Assembly: GCA_018240285.1 (NCBI GenBank)
Contig: JAFEGA010000021.1
Span: 1-39,069 of the forward strand
Length of the DNA stretch: 39,069 bases
Origin: Pseudomonadota bacterium
GTDB lineage: Bacteria > Pseudomonadota > Gammaproteobacteria > Burkholderiales > Nitrosomonadaceae
Direction of reading: 5' to 3'
Numbering within the stretch: position 1 is the first letter of the stretch; each line of letters starts with the position of its first letter. The notes below the pieces were generated by a model, which saw nothing but the letters and a program-made list of their open reading frames with translations, had not been told where the DNA came from and ran no database searches. Both the position numbers and the translations under genes were made by a program. This document shows positions 16,616-23,895 of this stretch, one piece after another.

Positions 16616-18025
16616 ATGGCAACCAATTCTAAACTCCTGTCGCCTGATTCATCCCCGGATGTGGTTACCAAAAACATCGGGGTGCGGCGCGTCAATAACC
16701 TTCCGATTGTTATCTTTGGCGCGATCATGCTGATATTCATGTTGCTCATGATGATCGTCGCCATGAATCGCGCAGCTGAGCGCGGTCAATACGATTTTGA
16801 TGGTAATCATGACACTCAATCGAGCAATTCTTTTGCCTCACTGATTGCCAAAGACTATATCGGCGGCATTATCGAACCTAAAACCCAACCTGTAATTCCA
16901 GAATCCTCCGCAAAGCTATCTGCGCAGGGGATCATCATTGAACGGCCAGTGGATCTGGATCGACCGCCTTTGCCGCCCTCTATGGATACTGTCGATCCAT
17001 CGCTTCACGCCGACATCGCGCATATTCGTATGCTGAAACGCCAGCAACTGGAAGAAGCGATCAAGGCCAAAACCAATGTGAATGTCATTGCACCGAGAAG
17101 TACCGGATCATCCCCGGATTTAACCAATGTCGGCGCGCCTAAAACACGTGATGAAATGTTGGCTAAATTGGCATCGGTGCGTCAACAGATTGATTCAAAT
17201 CTGCGCGAAGATCCAACGGCTGCTTATCATGCGCGCCTAGCGCAGTTGCGGCAGGATGAGGGAACGGGTGTGGCGGGAGGGATGGGAGCGCGTAGGGGTG
17301 ATGAATTCATGGACGATGGCGCTCCTCGATTGCTGGATGACGAGACTGGTACACGGGATAAGGATTATTCGCGCTTTGATTCAGCAGAAGGGGAAGCGCG
17401 CTGGAAATTAAATAGCGAAGTGCAAAAGCCCGCATCGCCTTATGTTTTGCAAACAGGGTTTGTAATACCGGCAACCTTGATATCCGGTATCAATTCGAGT
17501 TTGCCGGGGCAGATTATGGCACAGGTCAGCCAACATATTTATGATTCCCCCATTGGTAAATGGCGCTTGATTCCACAAGGTTCAAGGCTAGTGGGCACCT
17601 ACTCCAGTGAAGTGGAGTTTGGTCAGGCCCGTGTGCTGGTGGCCTGGCAGCGCATTATCTTCCCGGATGGGAAAACGATGGATATCGGTGCCATGCCGGG
17701 TGCTGACGGGGTGGGCTACGCAGGCTTTAAGGATCTGGTCAATAATCACTATATGCGCATCTTCGGATCAGCGCTGATCATGTCGGCCATTGTAGCCGGT
17801 GCCGCGTACAGCCAGCGTGATGCAGGCGGTGCGTTCGGACGGCAGAATGCCGGTAGCATCATGAGCCAATCGCTCGGTCAGCAATTGGGATTGGTAACGG
17901 CCAATCTTATCCGCAAGAACCTTAATATCTCACCCACACTTGAAATCAGACCGGGGTATCGCTTTAACATCATTGTGACCAAAGACATGAGGTTTTCCAA
18001 ACCGTATCAATCATTTGATTATTAA
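16616..18025 (+). CDS. trbI: TrbI (VirB10-like) core channel protein
   Basis: With the ATG at 16616, which has an AGGGGG ribosome-binding site just upstream, the protein is about 469 residues, matching RK2 TrbI (about 460). The open frame continues upstream into trbH, but that part is unlikely to be translated. The layout is a cytoplasmic N-terminus, one membrane helix (about residues 28-50: LPIVIFGAIMLIFMLLMMIV), a Pro-rich periplasmic stalk (RPVDLDRPPLPPSMD), and a C-terminal VirB10 beta-barrel domain starting near YVLQTGFVIPATLISGINS. That domain includes DSPIGKWRLIPQGSRLVG and ends RPGYRFNIIVTKDM. VirB10 proteins bridge both membranes and gate the channel. Confidence 0.93.
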   Translation: MATNSKLLSPDSSPDVVTKNIGVRRVNNLPIVIFGAIMLIFMLLMMIVAMNRAAERGQYDFDGNHDTQSSNSFASLIAKDYIGGIIEPKTQPVIPESSAKLSAQGIIIERPVDLDRPPLPPSMDTVDPSLHADIAHIRMLKRQQLEEAIKAKTNVNVIAPRSTGSSPDLTNVGAPKTRDEMLAKLASVRQQIDSNLREDPTAAYHARLAQLRQDEGTGVAGGMGARRGDEFMDDGAPRLLDDETGTRDKDYSRFDSAEGEARWKLNSEVQKPASPYVLQTGFVIPATLISGINSSLPGQIMAQVSQHIYDSPIGKWRLIPQGSRLVGTYSSEVEFGQARVLVAWQRIIFPDGKTMDIGAMPGADGVGYAGFKDLVNNHYMRIFGSALIMSAIVAGAAYSQRDAGGAFGRQNAGSIMSQSLGQQLGLVTANLIRKNLNISPTLEIRPGYRFNIIVTKDMRFSKPYQSFDY

Positions 18026-18043
18026 TAATAGGAGTGATCAAAC

Positions 18044-18844
18044 ATGATAAACAGTAAAAATCTAACCACCCGATTGATCATGATACTGCTCGTGTTGGGT
18101 AATACCGGTTATTCATCAGTTATCAAAGCGGGCGGTCTTGCTGTCATTGATGTGGCGAATATCAAACAAACCACGATTACCGCGCTTGAGGCAATAGAGC
18201 AGACACAAAAACAAATAGAGCAATATCAAACTCAATTGCAGCAATATGAGAACATGATCCGAAACACCGTGGCACCGCCTGCCTATGTTTGGGCGAAAGT
18301 GGAGTATGCGATGAACAAGCTCGTCAATTTGACCAATACCATACGCTACTATGAACAGCAGTATGGCGGTCTGGATGGTTATATGCAGCGGTTTCGCAAT
18401 GTTGAATATTATCGCAGTTCCCCTTGCTTTACTTTGCAGGAAAAATGCAACGAAGGCGCATGGAAACTCCTGAAGGAAGGACAAAATACCAGTACCGATG
18501 CGCAAAAAAACGCCAATGATTCACTTTTGCGCGGATTGAATGAACACCAGAATCAGATCCCGCTGGATGCGGCGCACCTGCAAGTCTTACAACAAAGAAC
18601 CGAGTCGGCCCAAGGACAAATGGAAGCGCTGCAGTATGCCAATCAATTGGCCGCGTACCAGGCAAACCAGTTGCTGCAAATGCGTCAGATGCTAATCGCA
18701 CAGCATAATGCCGCCAATACGCAAAGTCAGGCCGAGGTAGATCAAAAGGCCATGCAACAGGCTGCACGTGAGGCGGCAACTAAGCGATTGAGTCCAGAAA
18801 TACTGCCTGCTGGTAGAAATTGGTCTGTGAGAGATGCCTTTTGA
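18044..18844 (+). CDS. trbJ: TrbJ (VirB5-like) pilus-associated protein
   Basis: This 266-residue exported protein has an N-terminal signal region (LIMILLVLGNTGYSSVIKAGG). A long Gln-rich coiled coil follows (LEAIEQTQKQIEQYQTQLQQ, about residues 48-67), then a small Cys pair (SSPCFTLQEKC), and the C-terminus is a further helix with Gln/Ala repeats. This is the typical plan of TrbJ, the VirB5-like minor pilin or adhesin component. An AGGAG ribosome-binding site precedes the ATG. The position between trbI and trbK matches the IncP order. Confidence 0.9.
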   Translation: MINSKNLTTRLIMILLVLGNTGYSSVIKAGGLAVIDVANIKQTTITALEAIEQTQKQIEQYQTQLQQYENMIRNTVAPPAYVWAKVEYAMNKLVNLTNTIRYYEQQYGGLDGYMQRFRNVEYYRSSPCFTLQEKCNEGAWKLLKEGQNTSTDAQKNANDSLLRGLNEHQNQIPLDAAHLQVLQQRTESAQGQMEALQYANQLAAYQANQLLQMRQMLIAQHNAANTQSQAEVDQKAMQQAAREAATKRLSPEILPAGRNWSVRDAF

Positions 18845-18867
18845 AACACTAACTCAAGGAGATATCG

Positions 18868-19071
18868 ATGAAAAAAAGTCATTTGAGTATTGCAGTTATT
18901 TGTTCATTGTCTTTGGTGCTGTTGTCAGGGTGTTATAAAGATGGTGATGGCAAGCTTGAATTGAAGGAGCCTAAGAAGGGATTAAGTGAAATGCCACCTG
19001 GAATTAGATGGACTATTAACGGGCCAGTAGATGAAACGGGTAATCCAATTGAATTAGAAAAAGCAAGATAG
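18868..19071 (+). CDS. trbK: TrbK-like entry exclusion lipoprotein
   Basis: This 67-residue small lipoprotein has the signal MKKSHLSIAVICSLSLVLLS and lipobox LLSGC (Cys 22), followed by a 45-residue polar mature chain. Size (RK2 TrbK is about 69 residues), lipoprotein nature and position between trbJ and trbL identify it as the TrbK counterpart. In RK2, TrbK sits in the inner membrane of the recipient and blocks entry of a related plasmid. The mature sequence (YKDGDGKLELKEP, IRWTINGPVDETGNP) is not one I recognise, and exclusion proteins diverge fast, so specificity cannot be read. A GGAGA ribosome-binding site precedes the ATG. Confidence 0.75.
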   Translation: MKKSHLSIAVICSLSLVLLSGCYKDGDGKLELKEPKKGLSEMPPGIRWTINGPVDETGNPIELEKAR

Positions 19072-19113
19072 TTGTTCGCCTACAATCGCGAGAAGAATCA
19101 AGAGATCAAACGT

Positions 19114-20202
19114 ATGTACAAATTATTATGTGTCTTATTGAGTACCTTGCTTCTGATATTTCTTTCTACAAAGGCATCTGCTGAGCTGGCCTACATTGAT
19201 CCAGCAACCAATCAGAGCGTGTTGGATCAAGTTGTCCAAAAGTTTTGGACAAAGGTTAAGAGCTGGCAAAGTGTTGTTCAAGCCGCAGCTGAGCGTTTGT
19301 TCTGGTCTCTGGTATTGATTTCGATGGTGTGGACATTTGGAATGATGCTGTTGCGCAAAGCCGATATCGCGGATTTCTTTGCCGAGTTCACACGTTTTAT
19401 TATCTTTACAGGCTTTTACTTCTGGCTGCTGACCAATGCCGTATCAGGGCACAATATTGCAGGGACAATCATAGATTCGATGCAGCAACTAGGCGGAACC
19501 GCTGCTGGTCTGCCGAGTGGCGCGAGTCATGCCAGTATCATGCACACAGGTATTTTAATCTGGAACCAGGCAACGAATAGCCTTACATTCATGCAGCCTA
19601 TGGATAGTCTGATGGGTTTTGTCATTTCGTTGATTATTTTAATTATTCTGACAGTAATTGCGGTCAACATGCTGCTTTTGCTGATATCAGGATGGGTGCT
19701 AATGTATGCGGGTATCTTCTTTTTGGGTTTTGGTGGCGCTCGTTGGACATCCGACATCGCCATAAACTACTTTAAAACAGTTCTGGGTGTTGGTATTCAG
19801 CTATTTGTGATGCTCCTGATTGTTGGTATTGGCAGTGATCTGTTATCCAGTTTTTACGCCAAAATGGGTAAAAACGTTCTGAATTATGAAGAGCTGGCGG
19901 TTATGCTGATTTTTACGATTGCATTTTTTGTATTGATTTCCAGATTGCCGCTGTTGCTGGCTGGCATTGTAACGGGTAGTAGCATAGGTTCTGCTGTCGG
20001 AATTGGCAGTTATGGCGCCGGTGGTTTTATGGCAGCGGCAGGGACCGCTGCAGCCGTTGCATCCTATGGCGGCACACTGGCAGCCGGTCGACTGACAGCA
20101 GCAAGAAGTGCGGGGACGGATGCATTACGTAGCGCTATTGAAAAAGGTCAGGCTCAGGAATCTGCGGGTATAAACAATATTTCGCGAGGAGGAGGTAAAT
20201 AA
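19114..20202 (+). CDS. trbL: TrbL (VirB6-like) polytopic membrane protein
   Basis: I chose the ATG at 19114 because it gives a clean signal peptide (MYKLLCVLLSTLLLIFLSTKASA). The frame is open back to a TTG at 19072 directly after trbK, but the added residues are hydrophilic. The mature protein has about five or six membrane helices, for example LFWSLVLISMVWTFGMML, FIIFTGFYFWLL and LIILIILTVIAVNMLLLLI. A short Gly/Ala-rich C-terminus follows. At about 362 residues it is shorter than RK2 TrbL (about 530) because the hydrophilic tail is reduced. TrbL/VirB6 proteins form part of the inner-membrane passage for DNA. Its stop overlaps a downstream ATG by one base (TAATG). Confidence 0.88.
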   Translation: MYKLLCVLLSTLLLIFLSTKASAELAYIDPATNQSVLDQVVQKFWTKVKSWQSVVQAAAERLFWSLVLISMVWTFGMMLLRKADIADFFAEFTRFIIFTGFYFWLLTNAVSGHNIAGTIIDSMQQLGGTAAGLPSGASHASIMHTGILIWNQATNSLTFMQPMDSLMGFVISLIILIILTVIAVNMLLLLISGWVLMYAGIFFLGFGGARWTSDIAINYFKTVLGVGIQLFVMLLIVGIGSDLLSSFYAKMGKNVLNYEELAVMLIFTIAFFVLISRLPLLLAGIVTGSSIGSAVGIGSYGAGGFMAAAGTAAAVASYGGTLAAGRLTAARSAGTDALRSAIEKGQAQESAGINNISRGGGK

Positions 20203-20234
20203 TGAATAAGGCATTCAAGCAATTCGCTCGATGA
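20202..20234 (+). other. 10-codon mini-ORF bridging trbL and trbN
   Basis: ATG at 20202 opens a 10-codon frame (MNKAFKQFAR) ending at TGA 20232-20234. The ATG shares one base with the trbL stop, and the TGA overlaps the trbN ATG at 20231 (ATGA). The only strong ribosome-binding site nearby, GAGGAGGAGG (about 20186-20195), serves this mini-ORF, not trbN. It could be a translational-coupling leader, a remnant of a deleted trbM, or the true trbN start separated by a frameshift. Confidence 0.45.
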
Positions 20235-20689
20235 TGGATTTGCCGCCGGATGTGCAAGAAAGGGTAGTGTGTTCAATCACTGCTGCCGTCAAATATGAAA
20301 TACCAGCCAATATCTTGCTGGCGATTGCCGAAAAAGAGGGCGGTAAACCGGGTCAATGGGTGCGTAACAGTAACGGTACTCACGATGTTGGCTCAATGCA
20401 ATTCAATACCGCGTATCTTCAGGATTTATCCAAATATGGCATTACGCCTGATCATGTAGCAAATTCGGGTTGTTATGCCTATGATCTGGCCGCATGGCGT
20501 GTGCGGCTACACATCAAAAATGATAAAGGCGACATCTGGACAAAAGCAGCCAATTATCATTCACGCACTCCAAAATATAACGTCAAATATCGTGCTGATT
20601 TGATTGTCAAAGCTACTAAATGGGCTGACTGGCTAGGAAATCGATTTATCAGGGAAAACAATACAATGCCTGGCGTTTATATGGATTAA
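20231..20689 (+). CDS. trbN: TrbN lytic transglycosylase
   Basis: This 152-residue SLT-type lytic transglycosylase has the catalytic region ILLAIAEKEGGKPGQWV (about residues 25-41), with the Glu of AEKEGG as catalytic acid. Next come the conserved NSNGTHDVGSMQFN segment and then AWRVRLHIKND and AANYHSRTP, as in TrbN/VirB1 proteins. Such enzymes open local gaps in peptidoglycan for the secretion channel. No signal peptide is present with this start (MMDLPPDVQERV), so export would be unusual. No ribosome-binding site precedes it, and translation probably re-initiates after the mini-ORF at 20202. RK2 places trbM before trbN; trbM is missing here. Confidence 0.85.
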   Translation: MMDLPPDVQERVVCSITAAVKYEIPANILLAIAEKEGGKPGQWVRNSNGTHDVGSMQFNTAYLQDLSKYGITPDHVANSGCYAYDLAAWRVRLHIKNDKGDIWTKAANYHSRTPKYNVKYRADLIVKATKWADWLGNRFIRENNTMPGVYMD

Positions 20690-20703
20690 GTCGGTTCTAT
20701 GCA

Positions 20704-20738
20704 TTATCCACAAATTTCGTGGAAAAGGCTGTGAATAA
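20704..20738. promoter_or_regulatory. Pair of inverted perfect DnaA boxes
   Basis: TTATCCACA at 20704-20712 (plus) and TTATTCACA on the minus strand at 20730-20738 both match the TTATNCACA consensus and face each other across 17 bp. A small imperfect dyad TCCAC-N7-GTGGA (20707-20723) overlaps the first box. Two boxes in an intergenic gap could be part of an origin or a DnaA-regulated promoter. No iterons or Rep gene are nearby, so the origin idea is open. Confidence 0.4.
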
Positions 20739-20761
20739 AAGACTTATGTTACGTATAGGTA

Positions 20762-21016
20762 ATGTTAAATACTTATGCCTTAATTAAAGGCGATCCTGCG
20801 ATTAAGATTAATAAACTGACAAAAAAATTGATCGTTATAAATGCGCAGAGAATCCTTCAGAACGAAAATAATGGGGTATGGAAAGCAGAGAAAATTACTA
20901 AAGCTCGAGGTTATAAATTAGGTAGTTACGATATGAGATCTTTACGCGTGCGGTGGGCGACATCAAAATCTGAAAAGCTCATAATAAAATTCCACTTCAT
21001 CCTTGAGTCCGCCTAA
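20762..21016 (+). pseudogene. Truncated KfrB-like paralogue
   Basis: This 84-residue frame matches the N-terminal half of the KfrB-like protein at 7775-8146. KKLIVINAQRILQNENNGVW aligns with KLRMIVMNGQKILQTQNNNE, and YKLGSYDM with IKPGVYNI. After YDM the similarity stops. The KfrB domain proper (the yEGxIvh and yQ segments) is absent. A shifted frame just beyond reads YEIFTRAVGDIKI before a stop, weakly like the expected YNIYLAKT, so an indel may have broken the gene. It has no clear ribosome-binding site. It lies downstream of trbN, so KfrB-like sequences flank the conjugation block on both sides. It could also be a short functional gene, but a decayed duplicate is more likely. Confidence 0.5.
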
Positions 21017-21125
21017 ATTAGATCATTCATCAACTTTGTCTTACTTTTTGTCGTGCAAAGATCTATAACTATAGTAGTATTATGTTTCTATTGGGCTATA
21101 TTAATTTTTATTATGGAGAAATATT

Positions 21126-21491
21126 GTGAAAAACAAAATCTTAATTTTAATTGCTGTTGGTTTATTAAGTTTATTAAGTTTATTAGCTTCATGTGCACAA
21201 ATGAATCCACACCCAATGGATATGACTAAAGCTATTCAGGAAGCAAAAAGTCCTACTGACCATAATGCACTAGCTAAGCATTATGAAGATGCTGCAAAAG
21301 AAATGCTGTCAAAAGCACAAGAACATAAGAAAATGCTTGAAGGATATGAGTCAAATTCTTCCCACTATGGCAGACAAGCGTTAGATTTGCAGGCACACTG
21401 TCGAAACCTAATTAATGCATACGAGCAAGCTGCGAAAGCAAATACGGATATGGCCGATTCCCATCGCAAAATGGCTGAAGTGATTAAGTAA
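21126..21491 (+). CDS. Small His/Met-rich lipoprotein, copy 1 of 3
   Basis: This 121-residue lipoprotein starts at GTG with GGAG 7 bp upstream. The lipobox is LLASC (Cys 23). The mature chain of about 99 residues is mostly alpha-helical: SCAQMNPHPMDMTKAI, then HNALAKHYEDAAKEM, EHKKMLEGYE, an internal Cys in LQAHCRNLI, then YEQAAKANTDMADSHRKMA. Two paralogues at 32994 and 35755 have the same mature length and keep the MDM/MEM, DH, HYED, EHKK, Cys and YEQA positions. I do not recognise a named family. All three copies flank copper/silver genes and are rich in Met and His, so a periplasmic metal-binding or envelope-stress role is plausible but inferred. This copy opens the resistance region, ahead of the CzcI-like gene. 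Confidence 0.7.
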   Translation: MKNKILILIAVGLLSLLSLLASCAQMNPHPMDMTKAIQEAKSPTDHNALAKHYEDAAKEMLSKAQEHKKMLEGYESNSSHYGRQALDLQAHCRNLINAYEQAAKANTDMADSHRKMAEVIK

Positions 21492-21570
21492 TATTCGATT
21501 GATGAACCAGCACGATTGAGCTACTTAATTTTTGTCTAGTGATAAGCTTGAAATTGTTTATAATAAACAA

Positions 21571-21951
21571 ATGAAAAGACGCAACTACAAATGGCTATTG
21601 GTTTTTTTTATGCTGTGGCTTCCATTGCAAGGCGCTGCAGCGGCTGCTTTGTCAGTGTGTGTGCAAGAAAACAATATCAACAGTCATCACAACATATCGA
21701 CGAAAGCTATCGATAGCCATCATCATGATGCTTGTCATAAGCAAACAGCAGATAATACAACCGATCGTTTGTTAGCAAGTCTGCCGTGCGATGATACCTC
21801 TTGTAACGCATACAGTAATACGCCGATCCTGTCTGGCTACACTGCTGTCATACAAATTAACGACACTTCTACTATTACTTCATTGAGTCCAAGTTTTACT
21901 TCATTTGTACCCGAACAGCCGCAACATCCTCCGCTAGCTAACCCCCTTTAG
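21571..21951 (+). CDS. CzcI-like His-rich periplasmic protein
   Basis: From the ATG at 21571 this 126-residue exported protein has a signal peptide MKRRNYKWLLVFFMLWLPLQ followed by GAAAAA. The short His/Cys-rich mature region contains VCVQENNINSHHN, SHHHDACHKQ and LPCDDTSCNAY. The signal with LPLQ, the early Cys and the His/Cys clusters resemble CzcI, the small protein encoded ahead of czcCBA in Cupriavidus, thought to modulate efflux gene expression or bind metal. The frame is open upstream to a TTG at 21532, but the signal peptide argues for 21571. No ribosome-binding site is visible. A perfect TATAAT (21559-21564) ends 6 bp before the ATG, so the message could be leaderless. Family call from pattern only. 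Confidence 0.55.
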   Translation: MKRRNYKWLLVFFMLWLPLQGAAAAALSVCVQENNINSHHNISTKAIDSHHHDACHKQTADNTTDRLLASLPCDDTSCNAYSNTPILSGYTAVIQINDTSTITSLSPSFTSFVPEQPQHPPLANPL

Positions 21952-22105
21952 AAATCCGCCTGTAATCCAGGCAAAAAATATCAATTCAGATTAATCCTGC
22001 GTTTAAGTAATTGCTACGCAAGATTTTGCAATGCGCAAGCTATTGCCATTATTGTCTATCACTAGACTGATAAATTTTGGTGATACAACAAGTTAGGAGG
22101 TTAGT

Positions 22106-22528
22106 ATGTCTCTTTCATTTTCTTTTAAATTACTACTGTCGCTAATCCTTGCCTGTATGTCTGCTCTGTCACTTGCAGATCGGATCACGCAATCAAGTCC
22201 AATTGATTCAGCATCCGACGCTACTGATCACACAAGCAACAGCTCGGAACAAATATCCAATAAAGAATCACCTGTTTCTTCCAATCTCATTTCTGCAAGG
22301 GGTGTGGTGCTGCAGATCGATCAATCCAACGCCACAATAAAAATAAATCACGACCCGATCGCTGCACTAAATTGGCCAAGAATGACTATGCCCTTCCGCC
22401 TGAAGGAACGTTCATTGACTGCCAAAATTAAAGAAGACGATATCGTTGAATTCTTTCTTGAAAAAGAAGCCTCCGATTATGTCATCGTAAAATTGAGTAA
22501 GCAAAATTCTACTAGGAGTTCGCAGTGA
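22106..22528 (+). CDS. cusF: CusF-like periplasmic Cu(I)/Ag(I) chaperone
   Basis: This 140-residue exported protein has a signal peptide (LLLSLILACMSALSLA) and a Ser/Asp-rich linker. Its C-terminal CusF domain (about residues 65-135) reads SARGVVLQIDQSNATIKINH, then PIAALNWPRMTMPF. The metal site residues known in CusF, one His, one Trp and two Met, are present as NHDPI and WPRMTM. CusF hands Cu(I) or Ag(I) to CusB in the periplasm. A GGAGG ribosome-binding site precedes the ATG, and its stop overlaps the GTG start of cusC (GTGA), so it heads the efflux operon. CusB in this operon carries a second CusF domain. Confidence 0.85.
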   Translation: MSLSFSFKLLLSLILACMSALSLADRITQSSPIDSASDATDHTSNSSEQISNKESPVSSNLISARGVVLQIDQSNATIKINHDPIAALNWPRMTMPFRLKERSLTAKIKEDDIVEFFLEKEASDYVIVKLSKQNSTRSSQ

Positions 22529-23871
22529 TTCCCGGAAGAATTGTTGCGGTAGTGCTTACTGTTATCGTACTTCCGGCAAATGCTCAGGGAAAGGAAGATA
22601 TTTTAAACAAGGCTGGCACAGCAATTTTTGCACAGTCTATCCCGCAAAAAACCTTAGCTGCACCCCACTCCCACAACGTGACGCTACTCCCCAGTTTGAT
22701 TGCAGAAGCACTGGAAAATAATCCGGAGATTCAGGCTGCGTATCAAGAACGTGAAGCCGCTCAACAAAGAGTATCACCAGCGGAAGCGCTGGACGATCCA
22801 ATGCTTGAGGCTGGTGTGATCAATGCACCGCTGGCATCTTCACCATTCAATCGCGAGGATATGACCATGAAAATGATCGGCTTGTCCCAGCGCCTGCCTT
22901 TTCCGGGAAAGCGCGGCTTGCGTAAAGATGTTGCCGCTAAGGATGCCGACGCCATTGAGCAGGGCTATCATGAAACGGTTAATCGCGTTGTGCACGATCT
23001 TAAAACAGCTTACTTTGATCTCGGGCTTACGCTGGAAATGATCAAATTGGTTGAAAAAAATAAACAAACACTCGAACGTTTTTTGCGCATTGCTGAAGAA
23101 CGCTACCAAGTTGGACAAGGCAGTCAGGCGGATGTACTGAAAGCACAAACACAAGTATCGAGAATGCTGGACAGGTTATTAGTATTGGCGCGCGAACAGC
23201 CAGTGTTTGAAGCGGAACTGATTCGCACCCTGGGACGCAACACGAAAGGTGAGATTCCGATTCCAGTGCCACTACAAATTCAAGAAGTGCCGCTTAATCT
23301 GGAGACATTTCAACAAGAAGCGATAGCGCAACGCCCACAATTGCTTGCATTGCAAAGCCTGATTGCACGTAATGAGAAATCCATTGATTTAGCGCGCAGG
23401 GCGTACTATCCGGATTTCGATGTGCGTCTTTCGTATGGCCAGCGTGACAACATGATGGATGGTACGAGGCGCGACGACATGGTCAGTATGACCGTAGCAG
23501 TCAATCTGCCGGTATGGCGTGGCAATAAAATAGAGCCGCGTATTATGGAATCTCAAGCATTGCGCGATCAGACAATCAGTCTATATCAGGCACAAACGAA
23601 TGAAATCACAGCAAGACTGCGTCAGCAAATCGCTATCGCCGAGCAAAGCCTGAAATCGGTCAAGCTCTATCAAACCGCCATTTTGCCACAAGCGAAATTG
23701 ACGGTTGAATCCGCATTGGCTGCTTACCAGGTAAACCGGGTTGATTTTCTGACCTTGCTGGATAATCAGATGACAGTATTTGATTTTGAGACCAATCTCA
23801 TCACCGTGATGGCGAATTACAACAAAGCAGTGGCGGAGATTGATTTACTGGCTGGCAAGAAGCAGCACTGA
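22525..23871 (+). CDS. cusC: CusC-like outer-membrane efflux factor (TolC family)
   Basis: This 448-residue TolC-family outer-membrane factor has an N-terminal signal region (IPGRIVAVVLTVIVLPANA) and two copies of the OEP helical repeat. The first half holds LIAEALENNPEIQAAYQEREAAQQ and ERYQVGQGSQADVLKAQTQ; the second holds RPQLLALQSLIARNEKSIDL and AYQVNRVDFLTLLDNQM. The PFPGKRGLR segment is typical of heavy-metal efflux members. It forms the trimeric channel across the outer membrane for CusBA. It starts at GTG (22525) overlapping the cusF stop, with AGGAG upstream. No lipobox is obvious, unlike E. coli CusC. Confidence 0.85.
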   Translation: MIPGRIVAVVLTVIVLPANAQGKEDILNKAGTAIFAQSIPQKTLAAPHSHNVTLLPSLIAEALENNPEIQAAYQEREAAQQRVSPAEALDDPMLEAGVINAPLASSPFNREDMTMKMIGLSQRLPFPGKRGLRKDVAAKDADAIEQGYHETVNRVVHDLKTAYFDLGLTLEMIKLVEKNKQTLERFLRIAEERYQVGQGSQADVLKAQTQVSRMLDRLLVLAREQPVFEAELIRTLGRNTKGEIPIPVPLQIQEVPLNLETFQQEAIAQRPQLLALQSLIARNEKSIDLARRAYYPDFDVRLSYGQRDNMMDGTRRDDMVSMTVAVNLPVWRGNKIEPRIMESQALRDQTISLYQAQTNEITARLRQQIAIAEQSLKSVKLYQTAILPQAKLTVESALAAYQVNRVDFLTLLDNQMTVFDFETNLITVMANYNKAVAEIDLLAGKKQH

Positions 23872-23895
23872 TTGTTACCGATCATGGAGATTCCT

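Noticed and set aside
21960..21990. GCCTG-TAATC-CAGGC hairpin after the CzcI-like gene
   Set aside because: The stem is only 5 bp and is followed by A residues, so it is not a terminator for the plus-strand operon.
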